53,954 bases of DNA from Sneathiellales bacterium (GTDB lineage Bacteria > Pseudomonadota > Alphaproteobacteria > Minwuiales > Minwuiaceae). Each line of letters begins with the position of its first letter. Position 1 is the first letter of the stretch. The stretch lies in NCBI GenBank assembly GCA_026992315.1, contig JALXAG010000151.1, forward strand, positions 1-53,954, in the 5' to 3' direction. A program made the position numbers and the translations under genes. The notes under the pieces are model-generated. The model saw only the letters and a list, made by a program, of their open reading frames with translations, searched no databases and was not told the DNA's origin. Shown here in pieces: positions 27,991 through 37,663 of this stretch.

Positions 27991-29136
27991 GTGAAAAAAC
28001 TGACGAAAGCTGACATTGAGGGCCTGCTGACAAATCCCGACGAAGGCGGGCGTGTGGAGGCCGCGAGCAAGGTTGCGGAAGTCTTCAATGTCGGACAGTT
28101 GAGCGATACCGAACGGGAAATCGCCCTCGATATCTTCCGTATCATGCTGGAAGATGCCGCCGTCAGGGTGCGTCAGGCCCTGTCGGAGAACCTGAAGCTC
28201 AACCCGGATGTTCCCCCGGACGTAGCCAAGACCCTGGCTTCCGACGTTGCCGAAGTGGCGGCGCCGATGCTCGAATATTCGGAAGTGCTGAGCGATGAGG
28301 ATCTGATCGAGATCATCGGCAGCCGTCCGACGGAGCATATGAAGGCCATCGCCCGGCGCTCCCGGGTTTCCGAATCCGTCTCCGGCGCCCTTGTCGACAA
28401 GGGCGATGAGGATGTCGTTGCCACGTTGATGAGCAATGAAGGGGCGGAAATCGCCGAGGAAACCTATCAGAAGGCCATGGACAATTTCGGCGAAAGCGAA
28501 AAGGTCAACAGCGCCATGGCCCATCGCAGCCAGTTGCCCCTTTCCGTTTCGGAACGGCTGGTGACCCTGGTCTCCGATGCCCTGAAGGAACATCTCGTCA
28601 CCCATCATGCCATGTCGCCGGATATGGCGATGGATCTGGTGATGGAAAGCCGCGAGCGGGCCATTCTGGGTTTGGTGGACAATGACACCGACATCAAGGA
28701 TACATTCGAACTGGTCCGCCAGCTTCATGACAACGGCCGTCTGACCGATACGCTGATCGTGCGTTCCATCTGCCTTGGCGATATCGATTTCTTCGAGGTG
28801 GCCATGGCCGTGCGTGCCGGGGTGCCGGTGCCCAACGCCCATATTCTGATTCACGATGCCGGCGGCGAGGGGCTGAAGCGTCTGTATCGCAAATCCGGTA
28901 TCGACGATAAATATTACAAGCTGGTTTGTTCTGCGGTACAGATTTCCGCCGAAATGGAACTGGATGGCGGCGATCGCGATCGGGAACGTTTCCGCAACCG
29001 CATGATCACGCGGGTGCTGACCCAGTTCGAAAATGAATTCGACGATGAGAATTTCGAATATCTCGCCAATAAGATGATCGGAATACCCCTTTCCTCCGCC
29101 ATGCCTGCAAGTGCCGAGGCCTATTCCGTTTCCTGA
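27991..29136 (+). CDS. DUF2336 domain-containing protein
   Basis: HEAT-like alphaproteobacterial DUF2336 pattern ('DIFRIMLEDAAVRVRQALSENLKLNPDVPPDVAKTLASDVAEVAAPMLEYSEVLSDEDLIEII'). GTG start after ggtgggaaag. Confidence 0.85.
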   Translation: MKKLTKADIEGLLTNPDEGGRVEAASKVAEVFNVGQLSDTEREIALDIFRIMLEDAAVRVRQALSENLKLNPDVPPDVAKTLASDVAEVAAPMLEYSEVLSDEDLIEIIGSRPTEHMKAIARRSRVSESVSGALVDKGDEDVVATLMSNEGAEIAEETYQKAMDNFGESEKVNSAMAHRSQLPLSVSERLVTLVSDALKEHLVTHHAMSPDMAMDLVMESRERAILGLVDNDTDIKDTFELVRQLHDNGRLTDTLIVRSICLGDIDFFEVAMAVRAGVPVPNAHILIHDAGGEGLKRLYRKSGIDDKYYKLVCSAVQISAEMELDGGDRDRERFRNRMITRVLTQFENEFDDENFEYLANKMIGIPLSSAMPASAEAYSVS

Positions 29137-29235
29137 CGCCGCCTCTGCTTGATCGCCGGCGGGTCCCGTGCCATTCTGCGCCGAGGCGGGGCTGCTGGGC
29201 GATGGGACGGCGTGGATAATACGCTTCAGAAGAAG

Positions 29236-30366
29236 ATGGCCACCTTATCCGTGCACACCGGCGCGGGCACGGATGCTCCCTGCGTCAGGCTCGGCGGTGA
29301 CTGGACCGTCGAACAGGCTGGCGATATTCAACGGAAAATAGCGGAACTGATCCTGACACCGGGGGAAGCGTACAGGATCGATGCCGCACAGATCCGCCGC
29401 CTCGATACCACGGGGGCCCTGCTGCTGATCAAGCTGGCCCGGCGCTGCGGGAGCGATGCTGCAACCGTCATTGCCCAGGGCGGCCTGCCGGAACGCCTGA
29501 AAGAGCTTTTGAGCGTGGTGGACAGCCACATTGCCGCGCCGGCGCCCGAACCGCCGGCGCGTACCGGATTGCTGCATCTGGTCGAACAGGTGGGTGAAAC
29601 CGCCCTCTGGCTGTGGAAGGACAGCCTGCAGTTCATCGCCTTTGTCGGGGCGGTGGTGCAGACATTCTTTTTCGTGCTGACCCGTCCCCGGCGTTTCCGT
29701 TTTACCTCCTTGGTGTTCAGCATCGAGCAGGTCGGGCTGAACGCCCTGCCGATCGTCGGGCTGATCTCCTTTCTCATCGGGGTGGTGCTGGCCTATCAGG
29801 GGGCCAGCCAGCTGCGCCGTTTCGGTGCGGAAATTTTCGTCGTCGATCTGATTGCGATTTCAGTACTGCGCGAGGTCGGTATCCTGCTGACGGCCATTGT
29901 CGTTGCCGGTCGTTCGGGCAGTGCCTTTACGGCCCAGATCGGATCGATGGTCGTCCATGAGGAAGTGGACGCCATGCGCACCATCGGCCTCGATCCGATG
30001 GAGGTGCTGGTGCTGCCCAGGGTTCTGGCGCTGGTGATTGCCCTGCCGCTTCTGGCGTTTTTTTCCGATATCCTCGGCCTGATCGGCGGCGGGCTGATGG
30101 CCTGGGTGACGCAAGGGCTCTCCCCGGTACTGTTTATGGAGCGGCTGCAGGAAAATATCGGTTTCTGGACCTTCGGCGTCGGCATGATCAAGGCGCCGGT
30201 TTTCGCGGCGCTGATTTCCCTGGTCGGCTGTTACGAGGGTTTTCAGGTTTCCGGCAGTGCCGAATCGGTCGGGCGGCAGACGACGCGTTCGGTGGTCGAG
30301 GCGATCTTTCTGGTCATTGTCGCCGATGCCGTGTTCTCGATCTTCTTCAACATGATCGGGATATAG
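29236..30366 (+). CDS. MlaE family ABC transporter permease with N-terminal STAS domain
   Basis: 'VGLNALPIVGLISFLIGVVLAYQGASQLRRFGAEIFVVDLIAISVLREVGILLTAIVVAGRSGSAFTAQIGSMVVHEEVDAM' (MlaE). ORF opens at 29149; start uncertain. Confidence 0.93.
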   Translation: MATLSVHTGAGTDAPCVRLGGDWTVEQAGDIQRKIAELILTPGEAYRIDAAQIRRLDTTGALLLIKLARRCGSDAATVIAQGGLPERLKELLSVVDSHIAAPAPEPPARTGLLHLVEQVGETALWLWKDSLQFIAFVGAVVQTFFFVLTRPRRFRFTSLVFSIEQVGLNALPIVGLISFLIGVVLAYQGASQLRRFGAEIFVVDLIAISVLREVGILLTAIVVAGRSGSAFTAQIGSMVVHEEVDAMRTIGLDPMEVLVLPRVLALVIALPLLAFFSDILGLIGGGLMAWVTQGLSPVLFMERLQENIGFWTFGVGMIKAPVFAALISLVGCYEGFQVSGSAESVGRQTTRSVVEAIFLVIVADAVFSIFFNMIGI

Positions 30367-30369
30367 ACC

Positions 30370-31164
30370 ATGGACGGGGACGTCATCATCGACATTCAGG
30401 GGCTGTGCAACCGTTTCGGGCCGCATGTGGTGCATGACGGTCTCGACCTGCAGGTGCGCCGTGGCGAGGTGCTGGGCGTCGTCGGCGGCTCGGGCACCGG
30501 CAAGTCGGTGCTGTTGCGTACGATCGTCGGCCTGAACAGGCCGGCGGCGGGGCGGATACGGGTATTCGGGCAGGATACGCGCAATCTCGATGCCGCCGCG
30601 CGCCGGGCGCTGGAACGGCGCTGGGGGGTGTTGTTTCAGGACGGGGCGCTGTTCAGCTCGCTGACGGTGGCGCAGAATGTGCAGGTTCCCTTGCGCGAGC
30701 ATCTCGCCCTGCCGCAGCCGCTGATGGACGAGATCGCGGCGCTGAAGATCGCCCTGTCGGGGCTGAAGGCCGAGGCCGGGGCGAAATTCCCCGCCGAACT
30801 GTCGGGCGGCATGCGCAAGCGCGCAGGCCTGGCCCGGGCCCTGGCGCTGGATCCGGAGATCCTGTTCCTCGACGAGCCGACGGCGGGGCTGGATCCCATT
30901 GGCGCCGCGGCCTTCGATCAGCTCATACTCGAACTCAGCCATGCCCTGGGGCTGACGGTATTCATGGTCACCCACGATCTGGACAGTCTCTATACGATCT
31001 GCGACCGGGTGGCGGTGCTGGCGGAAAAGAAGGTCCTGGCCGTGGACACCATCGACCGCCTTCTGGATAATGATCATCCTTGGATACACGAATATTTCCA
31101 TGGACCCAGGGCCCGGGCGGCGCTGCGGGCGGCTCCGGAGCGGGGCGAGGAGGGAAGCGGATAA
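30370..31164 (+). CDS. MlaF-like ABC transporter ATP-binding protein
   Basis: 'VVGGSGTGKSVLLRTIVGL' Walker A, 'LSGGMRKRAGLARALALDPEILFLDEPTAGLDPIGA'. Confidence 0.95.
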   Translation: MDGDVIIDIQGLCNRFGPHVVHDGLDLQVRRGEVLGVVGGSGTGKSVLLRTIVGLNRPAAGRIRVFGQDTRNLDAAARRALERRWGVLFQDGALFSSLTVAQNVQVPLREHLALPQPLMDEIAALKIALSGLKAEAGAKFPAELSGGMRKRAGLARALALDPEILFLDEPTAGLDPIGAAAFDQLILELSHALGLTVFMVTHDLDSLYTICDRVAVLAEKKVLAVDTIDRLLDNDHPWIHEYFHGPRARAALRAAPERGEEGSG

Positions 31165-32171
31165 TGGAAACGCGTGCCAGTCACCTTATCATCGGGTTTT
31201 TCGTGATCGGCTTTACGGCGGCGGCGTTTGCGTTCGTCTTCTGGCTGACCAAACGGGAGGTCAATCAGGAATTCGCCTATTACCGGATCTATTTCAACGA
31301 AAGCGTCGCGGGATTGGGCATTGGCGGCGATGTGCGCTACCGGGGCATCCGCGCCGGTGCGGTGACCGATATCCGTATCGATCCCAAGGATCCGTCGCGG
31401 GTGATGGTGACGGCGGAAATCGACAAGCGCTTCATCATCCGCCAGGGCGATGAGGCGGAACTTCAGGCCCAGGGCATAACGGGGCTGTCCTATGTCAATA
31501 TCGGCGGGGCGGCGGCGGACAGCCCGCCATTGACCCCGGCTAAGGGGGAAAAGCTCGCGGTCATCCCCTCCCGGCCGTCATCGCTGCAGAAACTGTTCTC
31601 CGGCGCTCCGGATCTGATCGCCAGCGGCATCGAACTGACCAACCGCGCCGCCGATCTGCTGAACGAGGACAACCGCCGCGCGATCGGCAATATTCTTGCC
31701 GATATCAACCGGATTACCGATACGATGGCGGCCCAGCGGGAGCGGATCGAACGCTTGCTGGTCATGGCGGAAAAATTCGGCGGCGATATGAACGAAACGG
31801 TGGTGGCGCTGAAGGATACGGCCCGGCGCGCCAACCGGCTGCTCGATGAAAGCGCGGCGACGATGGCGGTGGCCCGCGGAACGCTCAGCGGCGTCGATTC
31901 GGTGGTGGACGGCGAGCTGCGCACCACGCTGAACGAATTTTCCAAAGCGGCGGATCGCGTCGGCAGGCTGGCGGAGGAAAGCACGGCGATGATTGCCGAA
32001 AACCGCGAACCCCTGCATGCCTTCGCCGCCGACGGTCTGCCCAAATTCAACAGTTTCATCGATGAGGCGCGGGTGCTGATCGCGGCGCTGTCGCGCCTGA
32101 CCGAACGGCTGGAAAGCGACGGGGCGCGTTTCCTGCTCGGCAACCGCGATGCCGAGTACAAGGCGGAGTAG
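31164..32171 (+). CDS. MlaD/MCE family protein
   Basis: N-terminal TM then 'YRIYFNESVAGLGIGGDVRYRGIRAGAVTDIRIDPKDPSRVMVTAEIDKRFIIRQGDEAELQAQGITGLSYVNI'. Confidence 0.93.
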   Translation: METRASHLIIGFFVIGFTAAAFAFVFWLTKREVNQEFAYYRIYFNESVAGLGIGGDVRYRGIRAGAVTDIRIDPKDPSRVMVTAEIDKRFIIRQGDEAELQAQGITGLSYVNIGGAAADSPPLTPAKGEKLAVIPSRPSSLQKLFSGAPDLIASGIELTNRAADLLNEDNRRAIGNILADINRITDTMAAQRERIERLLVMAEKFGGDMNETVVALKDTARRANRLLDESAATMAVARGTLSGVDSVVDGELRTTLNEFSKAADRVGRLAEESTAMIAENREPLHAFAADGLPKFNSFIDEARVLIAALSRLTERLESDGARFLLGNRDAEYKAE

Positions 32172-32176
32172 GGATC

Positions 32177-32851
32177 ATGGTATTTTTCAGCTTCTTCCGG
32201 CGCCATCTCGCCGTTCTTCTTCTGCCTCTGCTGCTGGGGGGCTGTGCCGGGCTGCTGCCCGGTGCGGGACCGGCGCCGAACATGTACAATCTGACGCCGA
32301 AGAACACATTCCCTCAGGGCATGACGCCGGTGCGCTGGCAATTGGTGATCGAGGAGCCGCTGGCCGCGGGCGGGCTCGATACCAACCGCATTGCCCTGCG
32401 CCCACGACCGACGGAGCTGAAGTATTTCGCCGGTTCCCGCTGGACCGAACGGGCACCGCGCATGGTGCAGACCCTGATTGTCGAAAGTTTCGAGAATACC
32501 AATGCGATCACTGCGGTGGGGCGTCAGGCCATCGGGTTACGCTCCGATTACAGCCTGAAGACGGAAATGCGGGAATTTCAGGCCGAATATTTTAACGGCA
32601 GCGGCCGGGCACCGCGTATTCGCGTGCGTCTGAACGCCAAGCTGGTGCGCAAGCCGCGGGAAAATATCGTCGCTTCACGCACCTTCGAGAAGGTCGTTAC
32701 CGCGGAAGGGACGAACATGCAGGCCATCGTTCTGGCCTTCGATGAGGCACTGGGCAAGGTGATCAAGCAGCTTGTGATCTGGACCCTGCGCGAGGGAGAG
32801 GCCGACTGGCAACGCCATCAGGGACGGCGGGTGCAGCCTTCTTCTTCATGA
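32177..32851 (+). CDS. ABC-type transport auxiliary lipoprotein (PqiC-like)
   Basis: Lipobox 'LLLGGCAG', 'YNLTPKNTFP', 'RIALRPRPTELKYFAGSRWTERAPRMVQTLIVESFENT'. Confidence 0.88.
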   Translation: MVFFSFFRRHLAVLLLPLLLGGCAGLLPGAGPAPNMYNLTPKNTFPQGMTPVRWQLVIEEPLAAGGLDTNRIALRPRPTELKYFAGSRWTERAPRMVQTLIVESFENTNAITAVGRQAIGLRSDYSLKTEMREFQAEYFNGSGRAPRIRVRLNAKLVRKPRENIVASRTFEKVVTAEGTNMQAIVLAFDEALGKVIKQLVIWTLREGEADWQRHQGRRVQPSSS

Positions 32852-33790
32852 AGGGACGCTCATCCCGCTTTCATTCAGTCGCCCGGACAGCCAGGCGGTG
32901 CAGCGTTCTATCATGGCATCGACGCCGGGGCTGCGTCCGGCGGCGCGCAGGCTGGCATGAACCAGCCCCTTTCCCAGATGCAGTGACACGGGCACCCCGG
33001 CCCGGCGCAGACGCTCGGCGAAGGCATAGGCTTCGTCGCGCAGGGGATCGTGTTCCACCGGCAGCAGCAACACCGGCGGCAGGCCCGAGAGATTCGGCGC
33101 CGCCAGCGGCGATCCGTAAGGGCCGTGATCGAAGCCGGGACCGTAATAGGCGTCGCGATAGGCGGTCAGGTCGGCGGTGCGGAGCAGGGGCGCCTCGGCT
33201 TCCTCGCTGAAGGAGGGCAGGTCGAGCTGCCAGCCCAGGGCCGGGTAGATCAGGGCCATTCCGGCCAGGCTTTCTCTGCCCCGGTCGCGGTTGAGCAGGG
33301 CCAGCCCGGCGCACAGCGTCGCCCCGGCGCTGTCGCCGCACAGGGCGATGCGGCCATCGTCTTGCATCTGTGTGCCCAGCCAGGCCAGTGCCGCCGCCGA
33401 ATCGTCCAATGCCGCAGGGCAGCGATGCTCCGGGGCCAGGCGATAATCAATGGCCAGCACCGGCTGGCCGGTGCGTTCGCAGATATGGGCGGCGATGAAA
33501 TCATGGCTGTCCAGCCCGCCGAGGACGAATCCCCCGCCATGCAGAAACAATATGGCGCCCTTCGCCCCCTGCAGGACCTTGCCGCGGCAATACAGTCGGT
33601 AGGGAATATCGCCCGCCGGACCGGGCAGCATACCGTCGCGGGCGCTGACGGCGGCAGAGCGGGGCGGGTTCAGATGGCGGCACAGGCGGTCGTACAGGGC
33701 CCGCTGTTCGTCGAGTGAGCGGGGCGCCGGGGCTGCGGCCGTGAAGGCTTCTGCCTCTTCGATGAAAGCGGCGATCTGGGGTTCGAGCAT
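32846..33790 (-). CDS. Alpha/beta hydrolase (HSL-family esterase/lipase)
   Basis: 'LFLHGGGFVLGGLDSHD' HGGG motif, 'ALCGDSAGATLCAG' GDSAG. Confidence 0.93.
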   Translation of the reverse strand: MLEPQIAAFIEEAEAFTAAAPAPRSLDEQRALYDRLCRHLNPPRSAAVSARDGMLPGPAGDIPYRLYCRGKVLQGAKGAILFLHGGGFVLGGLDSHDFIAAHICERTGQPVLAIDYRLAPEHRCPAALDDSAAALAWLGTQMQDDGRIALCGDSAGATLCAGLALLNRDRGRESLAGMALIYPALGWQLDLPSFSEEAEAPLLRTADLTAYRDAYYGPGFDHGPYGSPLAAPNLSGLPPVLLLPVEHDPLRDEAYAFAERLRRAGVPVSLHLGKGLVHASLRAAGRSPGVDAMIERCTAWLSGRLNESGMSVPS

Positions 33791-34072
33791 GGGGTACCTG
33801 CATGTGATGCTGCCACGGCATTCTGTTCCGGGCAGAAGAAATCCCGATTCGGGTTTTCGCAGCCCTCCGGCTGCTTGGCAAGAGGGCTGAATGACAGAAT
33901 GTGTGCTAACAGGTTGACGGCGGCGCGTTTTCAGCGAAAGATTTCCGCAGATGGCTGTGGGGATGAGGAAACGTTTCGTTCGTCCTGCCTGTTTGCGGGC
34001 AAGATTGTTTCGACAGCCACAAGAACGAGCCCATGGGGGGCCGGAATTTCAATCAGGGGGAGACAATCCGAC

Positions 34073-35674
34073 ATGCGATTGACCAAACTATTCATGGCGG
34101 GGGCGGCGGCTTTGACGCTGTTCGCAGCCCAGCCCGCAGTTACGGTGAATGCGGAAACCCTGCGCTTTGCCTTCCAGGGCGATGCCAATTCGATGGATCC
34201 GTACAATCTGAACGAAACCTTCACGTTGGGCTTCCTCGGCAATATTTACGAGGGGCTGATTCGGCGCAATGCCAATCTGGAAATCGAACCGGCCCTGGCC
34301 GAAAGCTGGGAAATCGTCGAGCCGACGCGCTGGCGCTTCCATCTGCGCAAGGGCGTGAAATTCCATGACGGCACGCCCTTTACCGCTGACGATGTGCTGT
34401 TTTCCGCCGATCGCGTCCGCGCCGACGGCAGCGACCTGAAGACCCGCCTGAGTGCCGATACCAAGGTCGTCAAGGTCGATGACTATACGGTCGATTTCAT
34501 CACGCCCAAGCCCAACCCCATCCTGATCGCGGAATGGGAAACCTTCTACATCATGTCGAAGAAATGGGCCGAAAAATATGGCGCGGTGAAGCCGCAGCAG
34601 GCCACCGGCAATGAGGAAAACTACGCAACCCGCCATGCCAACGGTACCGGCCCCTTCAAGCTGGTCAGCCGCGAAATCGACGTGAAAACGGTGCTGGAGG
34701 CCAACCCCGACTGGTGGGGCAATGCCACCAAGAAGACCAATGTCACCCGTGTCGAGTTCCAGCCGATTTCCCAGGATGCAACCCGCGTGGCCGCCCTGCT
34801 GTCGGGCGAGCTGGACATGGCCTATCCCATTCCCGTGCAGGATCAGAAGCGGGTGAATGCCAATCCGGGCACCAAGGTGATCGTCGGTCCCGAACTGCGC
34901 ACGATCTTCCTGGGCATGGACGAATACCGCGACGAATTGCTCTATTCCAACGTCAAGGGCAAGAACCCCTTCAAGGACAAGCGCGTCCGCCAGGCCTTCT
35001 ATCAGGCGATCAATATCGAGGCGATCAAGAAAAAGGTCATGCGCGGCCTGTCCAACCCCTCGGCAATGATGGTCGCACCGGGCATCAACGGCTGGTCGGA
35101 CAAGTACAAGCGCCTGCCCTACGATCCGAAGAAGGCCAAGGCCCTGCTGGCCGAGGCCGGTTATCCCAACGGCTTCGAGGTCGGCATGGACTGCCCCAAT
35201 GACCGCTATGTCAATGACGAGGCGATCTGTCAGGCCGTGGTCTCGATGCTGGCCAAGGTCGGGGTGAAGGTCAACCTGCTGGCCCAGCCGAAGGCGAAAT
35301 ACTTCAAGAAGGTGCTGGCACCGAATTTCGACACCAGCTTCTACCTGATCGGCTGGACGCCGTCCTCGCTGGATGCGCTGAACGTTCTGTACAATCTGCT
35401 CAACTGCTACGATCCGAAGACCGGCCGCGGCAAATTCAATCTCGGCCGCTACTGCAATCCGGAAGTGGACAAGCTGACGGATCAGATTCTCGTCGAAACC
35501 GATCAGGAAAAGCGTAACGCCCTGATCAACAAGGCCTGGGATCTGACCCTGGGGGACATCGCCACCCTGCCGCTGCATCAGCAGGCCCTGTCCTGGGGCG
35601 TGCGGGACAATGTTTCCCTGAAACAGCGTGCGGATAATGTGTTCCTGATCCGCGAAGTCGTGATCAAGAAATAG
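34073..35674 (+). CDS. Peptide-type ABC transporter substrate-binding protein (family 5 SBP)
   Basis: Signal peptide; 'SMDPYNLNETFTLGFLGNIYEGLIRRNANLEIEPALAESWEIVEPTRWRFHLRKGVKFHDGTPFTADDVLFS'. Confidence 0.96.
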   Translation: MRLTKLFMAGAAALTLFAAQPAVTVNAETLRFAFQGDANSMDPYNLNETFTLGFLGNIYEGLIRRNANLEIEPALAESWEIVEPTRWRFHLRKGVKFHDGTPFTADDVLFSADRVRADGSDLKTRLSADTKVVKVDDYTVDFITPKPNPILIAEWETFYIMSKKWAEKYGAVKPQQATGNEENYATRHANGTGPFKLVSREIDVKTVLEANPDWWGNATKKTNVTRVEFQPISQDATRVAALLSGELDMAYPIPVQDQKRVNANPGTKVIVGPELRTIFLGMDEYRDELLYSNVKGKNPFKDKRVRQAFYQAINIEAIKKKVMRGLSNPSAMMVAPGINGWSDKYKRLPYDPKKAKALLAEAGYPNGFEVGMDCPNDRYVNDEAICQAVVSMLAKVGVKVNLLAQPKAKYFKKVLAPNFDTSFYLIGWTPSSLDALNVLYNLLNCYDPKTGRGKFNLGRYCNPEVDKLTDQILVETDQEKRNALINKAWDLTLGDIATLPLHQQALSWGVRDNVSLKQRADNVFLIREVVIKK

Positions 35675-35685
35675 CATTCCCTGAT

Positions 35686-35714
35686 GCCCCGGGGCGGGAT
35701 CGCCGCCCCGGGGC
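35686..35714 (+). terminator. Perfect 12-bp GC hairpin between SBP and permease genes (attenuator or 3'-stabiliser)
   Basis: gccccggggcgg-gatcg-ccgccccggggc followed by ccgtttctttcc. Confidence 0.7.
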
Positions 35715-35735
35715 CCGTTTCTTTCCGGGTTTTTC

Positions 35736-36719
35736 ATGCTTGCATTCGTTTTACGCCGCTTGGTGCAATCGCTGCTGGTGATGTTTTTCGTCGCCCTGCT
35801 GGCGTTTTCCATGTTCCGTTTTCTCGGCGATCCCATCGCGCAGATGGTGGGCCAGGACACTTCCCTGCAGGAGCGTGAGCGCCTGCGCGTCGAGCTGGGG
35901 CTGAACGATCCGGTGCCGGTACAGTTCGCCCGTTATGTCGCCGGGGTGCTGAAGGGGGAATTCGGCATTTCCTACCGTATCGGCCGCCCCGTGGACGAAC
36001 TGATCGCCGAACGGCTGCCCGCGACATTGGAGCTGAGCTTCGTCGCCGCGCTGTTCGCCCTGCTCGCGGGTATTCCCATGGGGGTCTATACGGGGCTGTA
36101 TCCCGACCGCTGGCTGTCGAAGGTGCTGTTGTCGCTGTCGCTGATGGGAATCGCCCTGCCGACCTTTCTGATCGGCATCCTGCTTATCCTGATTTTTGGC
36201 GTCAATCTCGGCCTGCTGCCCACTTTCGGCCGTGGCGAGGTGGTGCATATCGGTTTCTGGTCGACCGGGTTTCTCACCATCAGCGGGCTGAAATCGCTGA
36301 TCATGCCCGCGATCACGCTGGGCATGTTCCAGCTGGCCCTGATCATGCGGCTGGTGCGTTCCGAAATGCTGGAGGTGCTGCGCACCGATTTCATCAAATT
36401 CGCCCGTGCCAGGGGGTTGAGCAACCGCGCGGTCTATTTCGGCCATGCGCTGAAAAACACGCTGGTGCCGGTGATCACCATTACCGGGCTGCAGATCGGC
36501 TCCATCATCGCCTTTGCCATCATTACCGAAAGCGTCTTTCAGTGGCCGGGCATGGGGCTTTTGTTCATTCAGGCCATTCAGTTCGTCGATATTCCGGTCA
36601 TGTCCACCTATCTCATTCTCATCGCTTTTTTCTTCGTCGTGATCAATCTGACCGTCGATCTGCTCTATTATGCCGTCGATCCGCGCCTTCGGGTCCATGG
36701 CGGTGCCGGGGGGAAATAG
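35736..36719 (+). CDS. Dpp/Opp-type ABC transporter permease
   Basis: 'MLAFVLRRLVQSLLVMFFVALLAFSMFRFLGDP', 'LRTDFIKFARARGLSNRAVYFGHALKNTLVPVITITGLQIGSIIA'. Confidence 0.96.
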   Translation: MLAFVLRRLVQSLLVMFFVALLAFSMFRFLGDPIAQMVGQDTSLQERERLRVELGLNDPVPVQFARYVAGVLKGEFGISYRIGRPVDELIAERLPATLELSFVAALFALLAGIPMGVYTGLYPDRWLSKVLLSLSLMGIALPTFLIGILLILIFGVNLGLLPTFGRGEVVHIGFWSTGFLTISGLKSLIMPAITLGMFQLALIMRLVRSEMLEVLRTDFIKFARARGLSNRAVYFGHALKNTLVPVITITGLQIGSIIAFAIITESVFQWPGMGLLFIQAIQFVDIPVMSTYLILIAFFFVVINLTVDLLYYAVDPRLRVHGGAGGK

Positions 36720-36720
36720 C

Positions 36721-37653
36721 ATGCTGTCGCAAAGCCGGTTTGCCGATTCGCTGCGGCGGTTTTTCGACAGCGATATCTGGTACAGTTTCAAATCCTCCAG
36801 GGTGACGGTGGCGGCCGCGATCGTAACCGCGGTGATGATCCTGACAGCCATATTCAGCCCCTGGATTGCGCCGCAGAACCCGTTCGATCCTGCATCCCTC
36901 GACCTGATGGATGCCTTCACGCCGCCGGTCTGGTACGAGGACGGCGTGCCGAAATACCTGCTGGGCACGGACGATCAGGGCCGGGACATGCTTTCCGCGC
37001 TGATGTACGGGGCGCGGATTTCGATCTTCGTCGGTTTCGTGGCGGTGCTGGTATCGATGCTGATCGGGGTGACGCTGGGCGTCATCGCCGGTTATGTCGG
37101 CGGGGCGGTGGATGCGCTGATCATGCGCATCGCCGATATCCAGTTCACCTTTCCGGCAATTCTGGTGGCGCTGCTGGTGGACGGCATCATGCGCGGCATC
37201 CTGCCCAAGGAAGTGCATGACGATCTGGTGCTGGTGGTGATCATTCTGGCGCTCGGCGTGTCGGGCTGGCCGCAATTCGCCCGTACCGTGCGCGGTTCCA
37301 CCCTGGTGGAGAAGAACAAGGAATACGTGCTGGCCGCCCGTGTGATCGGGCTGAAGCGCTCGACCATCATGCTGTCGCACGTGCTGCCCAATGTTCTGGG
37401 GCCGGTGCTGGTGATCGGCACCATCAATCTGGCGATCGCGATTCTGGGCGAGGCGACGCTCTCCTTCCTTGGCGTCGGCGTGCCGCCGACCGAGCCGTCG
37501 CTGGGAACCCTGATCCGCATTGGTAACGATTTTCTCTTCTCCGGCGAATGGTGGATCGTCATTTTCCCCGGGCTGACCCTGGCGCTGCTGGTGCTTTCGG
37601 TCAATCTGCTGGGGGACTGGCTGCGCGATGCGCTGAATCCCAAGCTGCGCTGA
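36721..37653 (+). CDS. Dpp/Opp-type ABC transporter permease
   Basis: 'YLLGTDDQGRDMLSALMYGARISIFVGFVAVLVSMLIGVTLGVIAGYVGG'. Confidence 0.96.
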   Translation: MLSQSRFADSLRRFFDSDIWYSFKSSRVTVAAAIVTAVMILTAIFSPWIAPQNPFDPASLDLMDAFTPPVWYEDGVPKYLLGTDDQGRDMLSALMYGARISIFVGFVAVLVSMLIGVTLGVIAGYVGGAVDALIMRIADIQFTFPAILVALLVDGIMRGILPKEVHDDLVLVVIILALGVSGWPQFARTVRGSTLVEKNKEYVLAARVIGLKRSTIMLSHVLPNVLGPVLVIGTINLAIAILGEATLSFLGVGVPPTEPSLGTLIRIGNDFLFSGEWWIVIFPGLTLALLVLSVNLLGDWLRDALNPKLR

Positions 37654-37663
37654 GGGACGGGGC

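Noticed and set aside
34088-35860. 590-aa minus strand ORF antisense to the peptide SBP
   Set aside because: Shadow ORF with biased composition; the + strand encodes a clear family 5 SBP.
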